The notes beneath the pieces were generated by a model. It was not told the DNA's origin, did no database searches, and saw only the letters and a list, made by a program, of their open reading frames with translations. Positions 34,626-43,243 of a stretch of 48,709 nucleotides of DNA are shown here, piece after piece. This stretch comes from Pseudogracilibacillus sp. Lineage in GTDB: Bacteria > Bacillota > Bacilli > Bacillales > Amphibacillaceae. The DNA is taken from contig JAPFCO010000119.1 in assembly GCA_026169505.1 (NCBI GenBank), forward strand, positions 1-48,709, read 5' to 3'. The stretch's first letter is position 1. Every line of letters begins with the position of its first letter. Made by a program: the position numbers and the translations under genes.

Positions 34626-34937
34626 TTATTCTAGTCCAACTGGCTTAAAAACAAATGCTTTCTCACGGACTTCTTTTAAAATTACACTGTCACCAATTGC
34701 AATATCTTCTTGGATAAAGGCAGTAATTTTCAGTTTATCGGTTAAAGAGACCAGCGCAACTTGGTAAGGTGCGAAAACAGCAAACTCTGGTGGTGCAACA
34801 CGAATTGTAGTAAAACTATACACTTCTCCAATATTAGGAACCTCTTTTTCCTTGAAAGCTTGTTGTCGGCATTGAGGACAAAAGGCAACTTCAACCATTG
34901 TTTCATATGGACAATTCGTACATTGATAACCTTTCAT
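34626..34937 (-). CDS. DUF35 zinc-ribbon OB-fold protein (thiolase partner)
   Basis: A 103-aa protein. An N-terminal rubredoxin-like zinc ribbon has C6, C9, C20 and C23 (CTNC and CPQC), followed by an OB-fold with IGEVYSFTTIRVAPPEF and PYQVALVSL. These proteins bind acyl-CoA and pair with SCP-x/archaeal-type thiolases, HMG-CoA synthases and steroid side-chain aldolases. ATG 34937 comes 1 nt after the thiolase stop codon (TGAGATG), indicating translational coupling; an upstream in-frame start would overlap the thiolase by 50 nt and lacks a ribosome site. It probably forms a complex with that thiolase. Confidence 0.86.
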   Translation of the reverse strand: MKGYQCTNCPYETMVEVAFCPQCRQQAFKEKEVPNIGEVYSFTTIRVAPPEFAVFAPYQVALVSLTDKLKITAFIQEDIAIGDSVILKEVREKAFVFKPVGLE

Positions 34938-34938
34938 C

Positions 34939-36072
34939 TCAGCCCAACCTTTCCATAATATGGACGACTGAATAGGATCCAGTGCCACCTAAATTTTGTG
35001 CCAATCCTATGTTAGCATTCTCCACCTGATTTGGCGCTTGACCTCGTAACTGTAATACAATTTGATATATTTGTGCAATTCCTGTTGCTCCAATTGGATG
35101 ACCTCGTGATAGTAAGCCACCACTAGTGTTAATTGGCACATCTCCTGACGCTTTCGTCCTTCCTTGCTCTAATGCTAGATACCCTTCTCCTTTTGGGAAA
35201 AACCCCAATTCTTCTGAAGAAATAATTTCTGTCATTGAAAAGCAATCATGTATTTCGATGACATCAATATCCTCAGGGCCTAGTCCAGCTTTTTCATATG
35301 CAATTGCTCCTGAATGTTTGACTGCTTCTAAAGATAACAAGTCCTCTGCCATTTGCATTTGCGTCACACCAGATGCTTGGGCACTTGCCACGATTCGAAC
35401 ATCGGATGGCTCGCGAGAAATAATAATTGCGGCTGCCCCATCAGTTATTGGTGAACAATCAAATAATCCAAGCGGATCTGTTATCATTTTTGCTGTCATA
35501 ATTTCTTCTAAAGATGTCGATTTCGTAAATTGTGCTAGTGGATTCTGTATCGCGTGTTCCCGGTTTTTCAAAGCAACCATTGCTAAATGTTCCTTTGATG
35601 CTCCTGTTTCATAAAAATAACGGTTTGCTAACACACCAAAGAACCCTGGAAAAGTTAGACCAGCATGCTTTTCATTTGATTCATTATCCATCGCAGCATT
35701 GATTGAACTAGTGACTTCACTTGTGGACACATGTTTCATTTTTTCTACTCCGGCCACAAGGACTGTATCATATTCTCCGCTCAAAATACCTAACACCGCT
35801 TGTCTAAGTGCAATACCGCCTGACGCACATGCACCTTCCACTTTTAGCGTTGGAATTGGACCGAGACCTAAGTCATTGGCAGCAATTGCTCCTAATATTT
35901 CCTGATTACAGATGGATCCACCCATGAAATTCCCTACAACCACTGCATCAATCTTAGGTTTATTTGCTTGATTGATTGCTTCTGTACATGCATCTATTAA
36001 CAGACCTTTTAATGTTCGATTTGGATGAGTTCCAAATGGCGTCATTCCGATACCACTTACATAGCAATCCAT
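34939..36072 (-). CDS. SCP-x/archaeal-type thiolase
   Basis: A 377-aa thiolase-fold enzyme. Nucleophile C82 lies in VEGACASGG. H275 lies in IHDCF and H325 in SRGHPIGATG. The C-terminal cysteine of classical biosynthetic thiolases is missing; the tail reads LAQNLGGTGSYSV, as in SCP-x, archaeal and DUF35-dependent enzymes. The likely reaction is thiolytic or retro-aldol cleavage of a branched or beta-keto acyl-CoA. The start overlaps the CoA ligase stop by one nucleotide (TAATG), and the DUF35 gene follows directly. The retained GHP histidine favours thiolase over the tyrosine-based Ltp2-type aldolase. Confidence 0.87.
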   Translation of the reverse strand: MDCYVSGIGMTPFGTHPNRTLKGLLIDACTEAINQANKPKIDAVVVGNFMGGSICNQEILGAIAANDLGLGPIPTLKVEGACASGGIALRQAVLGILSGEYDTVLVAGVEKMKHVSTSEVTSSINAAMDNESNEKHAGLTFPGFFGVLANRYFYETGASKEHLAMVALKNREHAIQNPLAQFTKSTSLEEIMTAKMITDPLGLFDCSPITDGAAAIIISREPSDVRIVASAQASGVTQMQMAEDLLSLEAVKHSGAIAYEKAGLGPEDIDVIEIHDCFSMTEIISSEELGFFPKGEGYLALEQGRTKASGDVPINTSGGLLSRGHPIGATGIAQIYQIVLQLRGQAPNQVENANIGLAQNLGGTGSYSVVHIMERLG

Positions 36073-37553
36073 TATTTCACCGCTTTCGAATATACATTTA
36101 CTAGTTCACGTTTTAAAATTTTCCCATAGGAGCTTTTCGGTAATTCATCCACAATTATAATTTTCTTTGGCTTTTTAAAACTTGCTAAATGATCTTCACA
36201 TAATTTAATAGCATCTTCACTTACTACTTCTTTTACACCATTGGAAACAACATAAGCGACAACAGATTCGCCCCACTTATCATCGGGTACACCAATAACA
36301 GCTGTTTCCTTAATTCCTTCATGTTTATTTAACACTTCTTCAATTTCACGGGGGTAAATATTTACACCACCTGATATAATAACTTCTTTGATTCGATCAA
36401 CAATATGTAAATACCCAAGATCGTCCATCCAACCTAAATCACCCGTGCGTAACCAGCCATCGACTAAAGTTTCTTGTGTGCCCTTTTCATTATTCCAATA
36501 GCCCTGCATCACGAGCGAACCTTTACAGACAATCTCTCCCACCTCACCGGGAGCCATTTCTGCCCAATGCTCATCAATAATTTTCAGCTCTACAAATGGT
36601 CCAGTACGTCCACATGACTGCAGACGATCTGATAATTCATCACGCATCATGATGGTAATACACATCGGCGCTTCTACTTGCCCATATGTTTGTACAAAAA
36701 TTGTACCTAATTGATCCAGAGCCTCCTGTAACTTACTTGCTGCAATTGCGGATCCTGCCATATTAATCGATTTAATCGATTTCAATTTTTCTGGATTAAA
36801 TTGGGGATGTTGCACCATTAGATTAACCATCGTGGGAACGAGGAATATTGTCGATACTTGATCTCTTTCAATATCATCTAAAAATTCCTCGGGAGCAAAT
36901 TTATTATATACAATCTGCGTATTCCCATGAAGCCATGACACATGGGATAAAAAATTACTCCCATGTGTTAATGGAGCCACATGACCGATCACATCATGTT
37001 TATTCACTTCACATGATTGACTTAATGATAACGCTCCAGCAATAATATTTCGGTGACTTAACATAACTCCTTTAGGATTTCCCGTTGTACCTGATGTGTA
37101 CATAATTGCAAACAGATCATCCTCTTCAACCTTTTCCGTCACAGACTCCCCAATATGATCAGCGATTGCTTTGTCATAAGCTTCGTCTATGAATAATGTA
37201 TTTATTTTTAATCCAATTGGTTCAATTAACTCTTTCTCACCAATGATTAAACGAACATCTGCATCATCAATCATGTATTTATGCTCATTAGGATGAAGTC
37301 GATAATTTAATGGTACCTTTATAAACCCTCCAAAGGCCGCCACTAAATCTAATTCAATATGTTCCAATCGATTAGACATTAACACACCGAAACGATCTCC
37401 TTTTCGCATGCCTATCTTTGAAAAATATGCAGCCATCGCCATTGCTCTGTCACCTAGTTGCTGAAATGTCAATCGTCGCTCTCCAAAGACAACTGCCCGT
37501 TTATCTGGAAAACTTCTAATAACCTTTTTTGCTAAAACTCCTACCGTTTCCAA
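36072..37553 (-). CDS. Acyl-CoA synthetase (AMP-dependent ligase)
   Basis: A 493-aa ANL-superfamily enzyme that activates a carboxylic acid through an acyl-adenylate. Motifs: the P-loop-like YTSGTTGNPKGV (about residues 152-163), TYGQVEAP near 290, GWLRTGDLGWMDDLGY and DRIKEVIISGGVNIYPREIE near the C-terminal hinge, and the catalytic lysine in PKSSYGKILKREL. Translation begins at TTG (37553) after AAGGGG. It lies 6 nt after the DUF296 gene and overlaps the thiolase start by one nucleotide. Its acid is presumably the one delivered by the TRAP transporter; the sequence does not tell which. Confidence 0.9.
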   Translation of the reverse strand: METVGVLAKKVIRSFPDKRAVVFGERRLTFQQLGDRAMAMAAYFSKIGMRKGDRFGVLMSNRLEHIELDLVAAFGGFIKVPLNYRLHPNEHKYMIDDADVRLIIGEKELIEPIGLKINTLFIDEAYDKAIADHIGESVTEKVEEDDLFAIMYTSGTTGNPKGVMLSHRNIIAGALSLSQSCEVNKHDVIGHVAPLTHGSNFLSHVSWLHGNTQIVYNKFAPEEFLDDIERDQVSTIFLVPTMVNLMVQHPQFNPEKLKSIKSINMAGSAIAASKLQEALDQLGTIFVQTYGQVEAPMCITIMMRDELSDRLQSCGRTGPFVELKIIDEHWAEMAPGEVGEIVCKGSLVMQGYWNNEKGTQETLVDGWLRTGDLGWMDDLGYLHIVDRIKEVIISGGVNIYPREIEEVLNKHEGIKETAVIGVPDDKWGESVVAYVVSNGVKEVVSEDAIKLCEDHLASFKKPKKIIIVDELPKSSYGKILKRELVNVYSKAVK

Positions 37554-37559
37554 TTGTCT

Positions 37560-38057
37560 TCAACCCCTTTTCGAAAAGCCAAATATCGGTATATGATAGT
37601 CTGGGTCAGGTGTTTTTTTCATATAAGCATTTGTTGCTGGATGAATAATAAATTCAATTGTAATAGCAACAGGATTCTCTTTTCGGATGAAATGTCCGCC
37701 AGATATATTACCACCTTTATCAAGAAACATGCCGTGATAATGGATCTCTAATTCCTCTTGTTCATCCAGTCCAATAAATCCAGTACCAGCTAATAGTTCT
37801 ACCGGTTCGTTTTGTATCGTTGGCTCTGCATATTTGAGCGTGCCATCTTCCTTTTGCTCAAATTGCATAAAACCAACACCTGCTAAAGAACCAATACATT
37901 GAAAAGAGCCCGCTGTTATACCATAAGTACGACAAACGTTAATAATACCGTTTAGTAAATCGGTATCTTTCTTTAATCTACCAATGATTTGTTTTGTTTC
38001 TTCATCTTCGACACTTTCGAACTGGTCATTACTTTTAGCCAATGTGAACACCACCAT
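37560..38057 (-). CDS. PPC/DUF296 domain protein
   Basis: A 165-aa single-domain protein of the plant-and-prokaryote-conserved (DUF296) family. The three metal-ligand histidines of the fold are visible as H106-x-H108 in EIHYHG and H122 in SGGHF. In plants the domain is attached to AT-hooks; bacterial stand-alone members have no agreed function. The start ATG at 38057 lies inside the 3' end of the SDR gene (23-nt overlap), 4 nt after AAGGT. Its location inside a tight acyl-CoA operon suggests an enzymatic or ligand-binding role and not a general DNA-binding one. That is inference. Confidence 0.8.
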   Translation of the reverse strand: MVVFTLAKSNDQFESVEDEETKQIIGRLKKDTDLLNGIINVCRTYGITAGSFQCIGSLAGVGFMQFEQKEDGTLKYAEPTIQNEPVELLAGTGFIGLDEQEELEIHYHGMFLDKGGNISGGHFIRKENPVAITIEFIIHPATNAYMKKTPDPDYHIPIFGFSKRG

Positions 38058-38799
38058 CTACCTTTAGTGTATGACCTGTTGTATAACCTGTATTTGGAGA
38101 AGCTAAATAACTGACTGCTTCCGCAATATCTTGAGGTGTACCTATTCGTTTGATCACTTGTCCACTTAAATCATACTTCATTCCTGTTGTAAGTCCTGTT
38201 TCCGTTGCACCTGGGGCCACACAGTTACTAGTAATTCCGTATTGTCCTAGCTCTTTTGCTACCCAGTTTGATAAAGCAATCATCGCTCCTTTGGATGCCG
38301 CATATGCTGGACCTGAACGACCGCTCGTTAATCCATCCATATTTGAGATAACTCCCCCATTTATACCAGAAACAGAACTAATGTTCACAATTCTTCCATA
38401 CTGTTTTTCTTTCATATGTGGATACACGACGGCCTGAATAAATAAATAAGCCGCCTTTACATTTGTATCTAAATCACGATCCCAAATTTCTTCCGTCAAT
38501 TCATCGAGTCCTACTCTGCCACAAGTTCCCGCATTATTAACAAGTATATGAATGTCATTAAACTGTTCAATTGTTTGATCTACGACCGATTGGACGAATG
38601 TTTTTTCCCTAATATCACCTAACACTTCTAGATAGGTTGGTTCGTTTGCTAATTCTTTTAATTGGGCAATCGTATCTGCACATGGTTGTAAATCTACTAA
38701 AATCACTTGGGCACCTTGTTCAGCTAGTTGAATAGCAGTTGCCTGACCGATTCCACTAGCTGCTCCTGTAATGATTGCTGTTTGTCCTTTAAATTTCAT
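38035..38799 (-). CDS. Short-chain dehydrogenase/reductase
   Basis: A 254-aa classical SDR of FabG type. TGAASGIGQ (residues 11-19) binds NAD(P), NNAG follows in ILVNNAGTCG, and the catalytic set is Ser in ISSVSG with Tyr and Lys in YAASKGA. Asp near residue 36 (VILVDLQ) after the second strand suggests NAD preference. The likely role is oxidation of a hydroxy acid or hydroxyacyl-CoA in this operon. It is preceded by the TRAP genes (27-nt gap) and overlaps the DUF296 gene. Confidence 0.9.
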   Translation of the reverse strand: MKFKGQTAIITGAASGIGQATAIQLAEQGAQVILVDLQPCADTIAQLKELANEPTYLEVLGDIREKTFVQSVVDQTIEQFNDIHILVNNAGTCGRVGLDELTEEIWDRDLDTNVKAAYLFIQAVVYPHMKEKQYGRIVNISSVSGINGGVISNMDGLTSGRSGPAYAASKGAMIALSNWVAKELGQYGITSNCVAPGATETGLTTGMKYDLSGQVIKRIGTPQDIAEAVSYLASPNTGYTTGHTLKVDGGVHIG

Positions 38800-38826
38800 G
38801 TGAAATCCCTCTTCCTCTTTAATAAA

Positions 38827-40173
38827 CTAATCGACTTGTAATAAATCTGGTAAAAAGGTAGATAAAACTGGTATATATGTAATTAATAATAAAACGATTA
38901 GTGATGCAAATAAAAATGGTAAAATGGCTTTCGATATATCTAAGAGCGATGAACCTGAAATACCGCTGGCAACATACAAGTTCAATCCGACAGGCGGTGT
39001 AAATAATCCAATCGCTAAGTTTACTGTCATAAAGACTCCAAAGACAGTCGGATCAACATCCAAGGCTATAATAACAGGTAATAATATCGGCACGAATATA
39101 TAGAATGCTGAAATCGCATCAATAAATGCTCCTGCTATTAATAAGATGACGTTTATTAGTAATAAAATAATTACCGTGTTATCTGAAACACTTAAGAGTA
39201 AATCTGAAATATCTTGAGCATATCGTTCGGACGTAATAATATGCGCAAAGATGGACGCTGTACTAACTACCAACATAACAATTGCCGTTTGCACAGATGC
39301 CTCAATAAAAATGGTATATAACTTTTTTATATTCAATGTACGATAGATAAATAGCCCGACAAACAAACCATAAAACACTGCAACAACCGCTGCTTCCGTC
39401 GGTGTAAAGAAACCACCATAAATACCTCCTAAAATGATGACAGGAACAAGCAAGCCCCAGAGCGCATCAAAAAATGCTTTGCCAATTTCTGCAATAGATG
39501 CTCGCTGCTTTTTCTCTCTTACGATAGGAACTTCTCCAGCTGTTCCGGCTGTTGCTAATGCTTTTCGATCACTTTTCCAACGCACGTATATTGCTGCCCC
39601 TACTAAGGCAATTCCAAATAAAACACCTGGAATAACTCCGGCAATAAATAATCTAGCAATCGAAATAGGGATCTGGTCTCCTGCTACAACAGCAAATACG
39701 ATAAAGGCAATACTTGGCGGAATAATAATTCCAATGGAACCTGAACTTGCTATTAATCCTGCAGCACTTTCCTTTTTATATCCGTTCTTCACCAATGCTG
39801 GAATTAAAATTCCTCCAATTGCTGCAACGGTTGCCGGTCCAGAACCAGATATTGCTGCAAAGAAGATTGCTACTAAAGCTGTAATAAAGACAATTCCACT
39901 CTTATGATGTCCCACTAGCTTATCAGCTAAATCAATAAGTTTACGAGAAATACCGGAGTGTTCCATAATAACCCCAGCTAAAATAAAGAATGGTATAGCT
40001 AATAAAGTGAATTTTGCAATACTTGTAAACATAATATCTGCAAGTAAATCCAATCCCATCATACCGTCAATCACAAATAACACGACAACAGAAGAAACCC
40101 CCAACGACACAGCAATTGGGAATCCAAAAAAGATTAATAAAAAGAATAATGCAAATAATATAAATGCACTCAT
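38827..40173 (-). CDS. dctM: TRAP transporter large permease (DctM family)
   Basis: A 448-aa permease with about 12 helices. GISRKLIDLADKLVGHHKSG near residues 70-90, FFAAISGSGPATVAAIGGI near 104-122, and GLFTPPVGLNLYV near the end are typical of DctM. It forms the sodium-coupled channel of a TRAP importer. The start ATG overlaps the small-subunit stop by 4 nt (ATGA). The three TRAP genes are complete and lie upstream of the SDR/DUF296/ligase/thiolase genes on the same strand, so they probably import the acid that the operon degrades. Confidence 0.93.
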   Translation of the reverse strand: MSAFILFALFFLLIFFGFPIAVSLGVSSVVVLFVIDGMMGLDLLADIMFTSIAKFTLLAIPFFILAGVIMEHSGISRKLIDLADKLVGHHKSGIVFITALVAIFFAAISGSGPATVAAIGGILIPALVKNGYKKESAAGLIASSGSIGIIIPPSIAFIVFAVVAGDQIPISIARLFIAGVIPGVLFGIALVGAAIYVRWKSDRKALATAGTAGEVPIVREKKQRASIAEIGKAFFDALWGLLVPVIILGGIYGGFFTPTEAAVVAVFYGLFVGLFIYRTLNIKKLYTIFIEASVQTAIVMLVVSTASIFAHIITSERYAQDISDLLLSVSDNTVIILLLINVILLIAGAFIDAISAFYIFVPILLPVIIALDVDPTVFGVFMTVNLAIGLFTPPVGLNLYVASGISGSSLLDISKAILPFLFASLIVLLLITYIPVLSTFLPDLLQVD

Positions 40174-40655
40174 ACAGATTCCCCCTGCTCATCTGACATT
40201 TCTTTCAATTGTTTTATTGTTGCTTCAATCGTACGAATTGCACACAGCAATGCTCCAATCGGAATAGCCATGGAAAATAGCCATTTAGGCCATCCAAGTG
40301 CGGGTGTCTTCGCATTAATATCAATTTGAAACATCATCATTTCAATGCCATAGTACGTGATGATTAAAAATAAAATAATAGAAATAACTCCTATTAATGC
40401 TACTAACCAACGTCGAATTGGAATAGATACCCGTTCCACTAATAAAGAAAAGCCTAGGTGCGCATTTTTACGCACACCTATAGCTGCTCCAACAAAGGTT
40501 AAAAACACAAATAGGTTAATCGTTATTTCTTCTGTAAATGCTAAAGAAATATTAAAGAGATTTCTAGTTACAACATTTGAGAATGCTATAACAGCCATTG
40601 TAGCAAGCGTTATCACTACAATGAATTCTTCTATTCGACTGAACCATTTGCTCAT
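40170..40655 (-). CDS. dctQ: TRAP transporter small permease (DctQ family)
   Basis: A 161-aa four-helix membrane subunit (helices near residues 13-33, 47-65, 87-107 and 128-148), with FSNVVTRNLFNISLAFTEEI typical of DctQ. I chose ATG 40655 after AAAGGTGA; an upstream in-frame start at 40715 would overlap the binding-protein gene and adds a basic stretch unlike the family. It connects the binding protein and DctM in the TRAP complex. Confidence 0.9.
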   Translation of the reverse strand: MSKWFSRIEEFIVVITLATMAVIAFSNVVTRNLFNISLAFTEEITINLFVFLTFVGAAIGVRKNAHLGFSLLVERVSIPIRRWLVALIGVISIILFLIITYYGIEMMMFQIDINAKTPALGWPKWLFSMAIPIGALLCAIRTIEATIKQLKEMSDEQGESV

Positions 40656-40678
40656 CGTTATCACCTTTCCACTATTTG

Positions 40679-41701
40679 TTAGGGTTGAAATGCTTCTAGT
40701 AAGTCTTCGCCCCAAATAGACTCATATTGATCATAAATCGGTTGAACAGTTTCTCGGAAATCTTCAATTTCTTCATCAGTAGGATAATAGAAATTCATTC
40801 CAGTTTCTTTTAACTCTTCTATTTGTTCCTCTTCTTTTTCACGAGCAATTTCAACCTGATATTCAGCTGCTTCCTGTCCTAATTTAGTAAATAATTCCTG
40901 ATCTTCTTCACTTAACGAATCGAATAGTTTTTTATTAATTCCCAATGCCAATGGGTCATAGGAGTAGTTCCACATTGTAATATAATCTTGTACTTCATTT
41001 AATTTAGATGAAGAAATAACATCAATTGGGTTCTCCTGTCCATCGATTGTTCCTTGTTGTAAAGCTGTAAAAACCTCAGAGAAAGTCATTGTTGATGGGT
41101 CTGATCCCATTTCGCGATATAAATCTGTGTACATTGTGATTCCTGGAATACGAATTTTTAATCCTTCCACATCTTCCGGCCCTTTAATCTCATGCTTACT
41201 ATTCGTTACTTGGCGGAAACCATTTTCACCAAAACCTAATGGTTCAACCCCTTTTTCACGTAGTATGTCCTTTAACATTTCTCCACCTTCACCATTAAAA
41301 ACCGCGTCGACCTCATCTAGATCCGTAAATAAAAACGGCGCACTTGCTACCCCAAAGCGATCATCTAAAATGGAGTAAATAATTGTCGAGTTGAATGTTA
41401 AGTCAATATTTCCTTTTGATAATAATTCAACAGCTTTCCCTGAATCTCCACCAGATAATTGTTCATTTCCAAATACTTCAATAACAATTCTTCCATCTGT
41501 TTCTCTCTCAATATCTTCGGCTAGTTTTTCAGCAGCGATAAACCATGTAGATGATTCATTCGTAGTTACTGACATTTCTAATGTCATTTCATCAGAACTA
41601 CCTTCTCCTGACGCCCCTGTTTCCTCTTCATCACTTGATGAACAAGCACTAATTAGAAATAATACTCCAACTAATAATAATACATTTCTTAACTTTTTCA
41701 T
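40679..41701 (-). CDS. dctP: TRAP transporter substrate-binding lipoprotein (DctP family)
   Basis: A 340-aa exported binding protein. The signal peptide has lipobox LISAC with Cys20 and a serine-rich linker, followed by the mature DctP domain. R-I-P-G-I near residue 175 (GLKIRIPGITMYTDLYREMG) carries the conserved arginine that binds the substrate carboxylate, and QQGTIDGQENPIDV near 215 is a family landmark. The ligand is therefore an organic acid. ATG 41701 follows GGGGGAAG. It is the first TRAP gene, with a 197-bp upstream region after the CdaR-type gene that contains a CTTAT/ATAAG dyad around 41800-41815 and a plausible promoter. Confidence 0.92.
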   Translation of the reverse strand: MKKLRNVLLLVGVLFLISACSSSDEEETGASGEGSSDEMTLEMSVTTNESSTWFIAAEKLAEDIERETDGRIVIEVFGNEQLSGGDSGKAVELLSKGNIDLTFNSTIIYSILDDRFGVASAPFLFTDLDEVDAVFNGEGGEMLKDILREKGVEPLGFGENGFRQVTNSKHEIKGPEDVEGLKIRIPGITMYTDLYREMGSDPSTMTFSEVFTALQQGTIDGQENPIDVISSSKLNEVQDYITMWNYSYDPLALGINKKLFDSLSEEDQELFTKLGQEAAEYQVEIAREKEEEQIEELKETGMNFYYPTDEEIEDFRETVQPIYDQYESIWGEDLLEAFQP

Positions 41702-41898
41702 TCTACATCTTCCCCCTTTGTTTTCATTCAAAATAGATTATTTCCCCTGTTTGAAATAATCAGATAATTAATTATGCCACTATTTCCCCCTTGTACTTAT
41801 GTATAATAAGTTATTTTAGCATAAATGCATTAGAATCTCCATGTATATCCGTACATAAAAGCCGTCTATTTATTGCATCTTATTATACACTTATCTAA

Positions 41899-43029
41899 TT
41901 ATTCTTTGTTTAAATCTGCAATTTCTTGCAAAAAACGTGACCCTATATAAAGTAACATCATATCTTCAATGACATTAACAGATAAATGTGTACGTTTTTC
42001 AATTTTTTCTAACCGATAATACAAGGTGTTTTTATGTATATGTAGTGTTGCAGCTGTTTCTTGGATTGACATATCGTGATCAAACCAACTTGTTAACGTA
42101 TCTAACAGCACTGGCTCTTCACGAATGGGAGCGATTGTTCTTTCAATAAACTTCCATTTCGTTTGCACATTGATTTCATGTTGAATCATTTCAAAACGCA
42201 ATTCGTCTTCAAAAATAATGCGATTTTCCTTCTGGGCAATAGCACATGCTCTTTCCGCCTGTTCTAACGATTGGTGCATGAACTGATAATCTGCAGGCTG
42301 ACCGATCCCAACATAAACATCCGCTCCAATAATAGCTACCATATTCGTTTGAAAACCTTGTATTTTACGCAATAAGATATCTTTTTCATACTGTTGATCA
42401 ATAATCAACAACTTTCCCTCGCCCCAACGAACAAAAATAGCTTGTTCTTTACGGTCCCATGCTATCCGTAATTCGATAATATCTTTATATGATAATTGAC
42501 TTGTAGCATCTGGTAAGTGAATGCTGATTACTTGACGGTATGACTCAATCGGCAATTGAAAAAACTCTCCTCTTGCAAGAAGCGTGTCTCCTTTGATTAT
42601 TTCATTTAACCAGTCAAAGACAAACAGTTCTAAATTTCGAGCCATTTTTTCTTGAGTCATTTGATCACTACTGCTTTTAATAAAAAGCTCTGCCATTTTC
42701 TGAACGATTTGTGCGTATGGTTCTACTACATCTGGATTTCCCGTAATACCAAGCACACCTATTGGTCGATCTTCTATAATAATGGGTAAAACGATCCCGC
42801 GCCTAACTCCTTGTAATGTTTCACTCAACTCTTTCGTCATCACCATACTGACACGATTTTTCATCGCTAAATAAGCACCTTCATGATAATCCCCAATCCG
42901 CTTTGCTTCTGTGCTCGCAACGATATTTCCTACTTCATTCGTAATAATAACATCTTCATTAATTAGTTTATTCATTTCTAATACAAGTGAGTGAAAAATC
43001 GCTTCTGTCTGAAATAAGGTTCCCATCAT
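41899..43029 (-). CDS. cdaR: CdaR-type sugar diacid/hydroxy acid-responsive regulator
   Basis: A 376-aa regulator. The N-terminal diacid-recognition domain (about residues 5-135; TEAIFHSLVLEMNKLINEDV, IGVLGITG) precedes a middle GGDEF-like/CdaR region and the C-terminal HTH_30 (DMSIQETAATLHIHKNTLYY then RLEKIEKRT). CdaR activates uptake and catabolism of glycerate, glucarate or galactarate in enterobacteria. Here it lies directly upstream of the TRAP operon on the same strand and is divergent from an amino-acid ABC importer. Start is one of two ATG codons after AAGGAGG. The effector is probably the acid imported by the TRAP system. Confidence 0.85.
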   Translation of the reverse strand: MMGTLFQTEAIFHSLVLEMNKLINEDVIITNEVGNIVASTEAKRIGDYHEGAYLAMKNRVSMVMTKELSETLQGVRRGIVLPIIIEDRPIGVLGITGNPDVVEPYAQIVQKMAELFIKSSSDQMTQEKMARNLELFVFDWLNEIIKGDTLLARGEFFQLPIESYRQVISIHLPDATSQLSYKDIIELRIAWDRKEQAIFVRWGEGKLLIIDQQYEKDILLRKIQGFQTNMVAIIGADVYVGIGQPADYQFMHQSLEQAERACAIAQKENRIIFEDELRFEMIQHEINVQTKWKFIERTIAPIREEPVLLDTLTSWFDHDMSIQETAATLHIHKNTLYYRLEKIEKRTHLSVNVIEDMMLLYIGSRFLQEIADLNKE

Positions 43030-43243
43030 CTACCTCCTTTTCCTATCTTTTTTCAATTTGTTAGCTAGCATTATATCGCAAAGTCGTTTATCTATCGAGA
43101 CTTTTGTAGTATAGTAGGTCATAATGCTGTAAAAAATAACCTTCGATTTACTCTCGGCTACCAAATAGGTCCCTTTTGATGGTAAACGTTGCAAAAAAAC
43201 CACATCCTGCACACAACACAGAATAGAAAGGAAGACATGCACA

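Noticed and set aside
43030-43243. Riboswitch or T-box upstream of the amino-acid importer
   Set aside because: I looked for a T-box sequence, SAM, glycine and lysine riboswitch cores in the leader and saw none.
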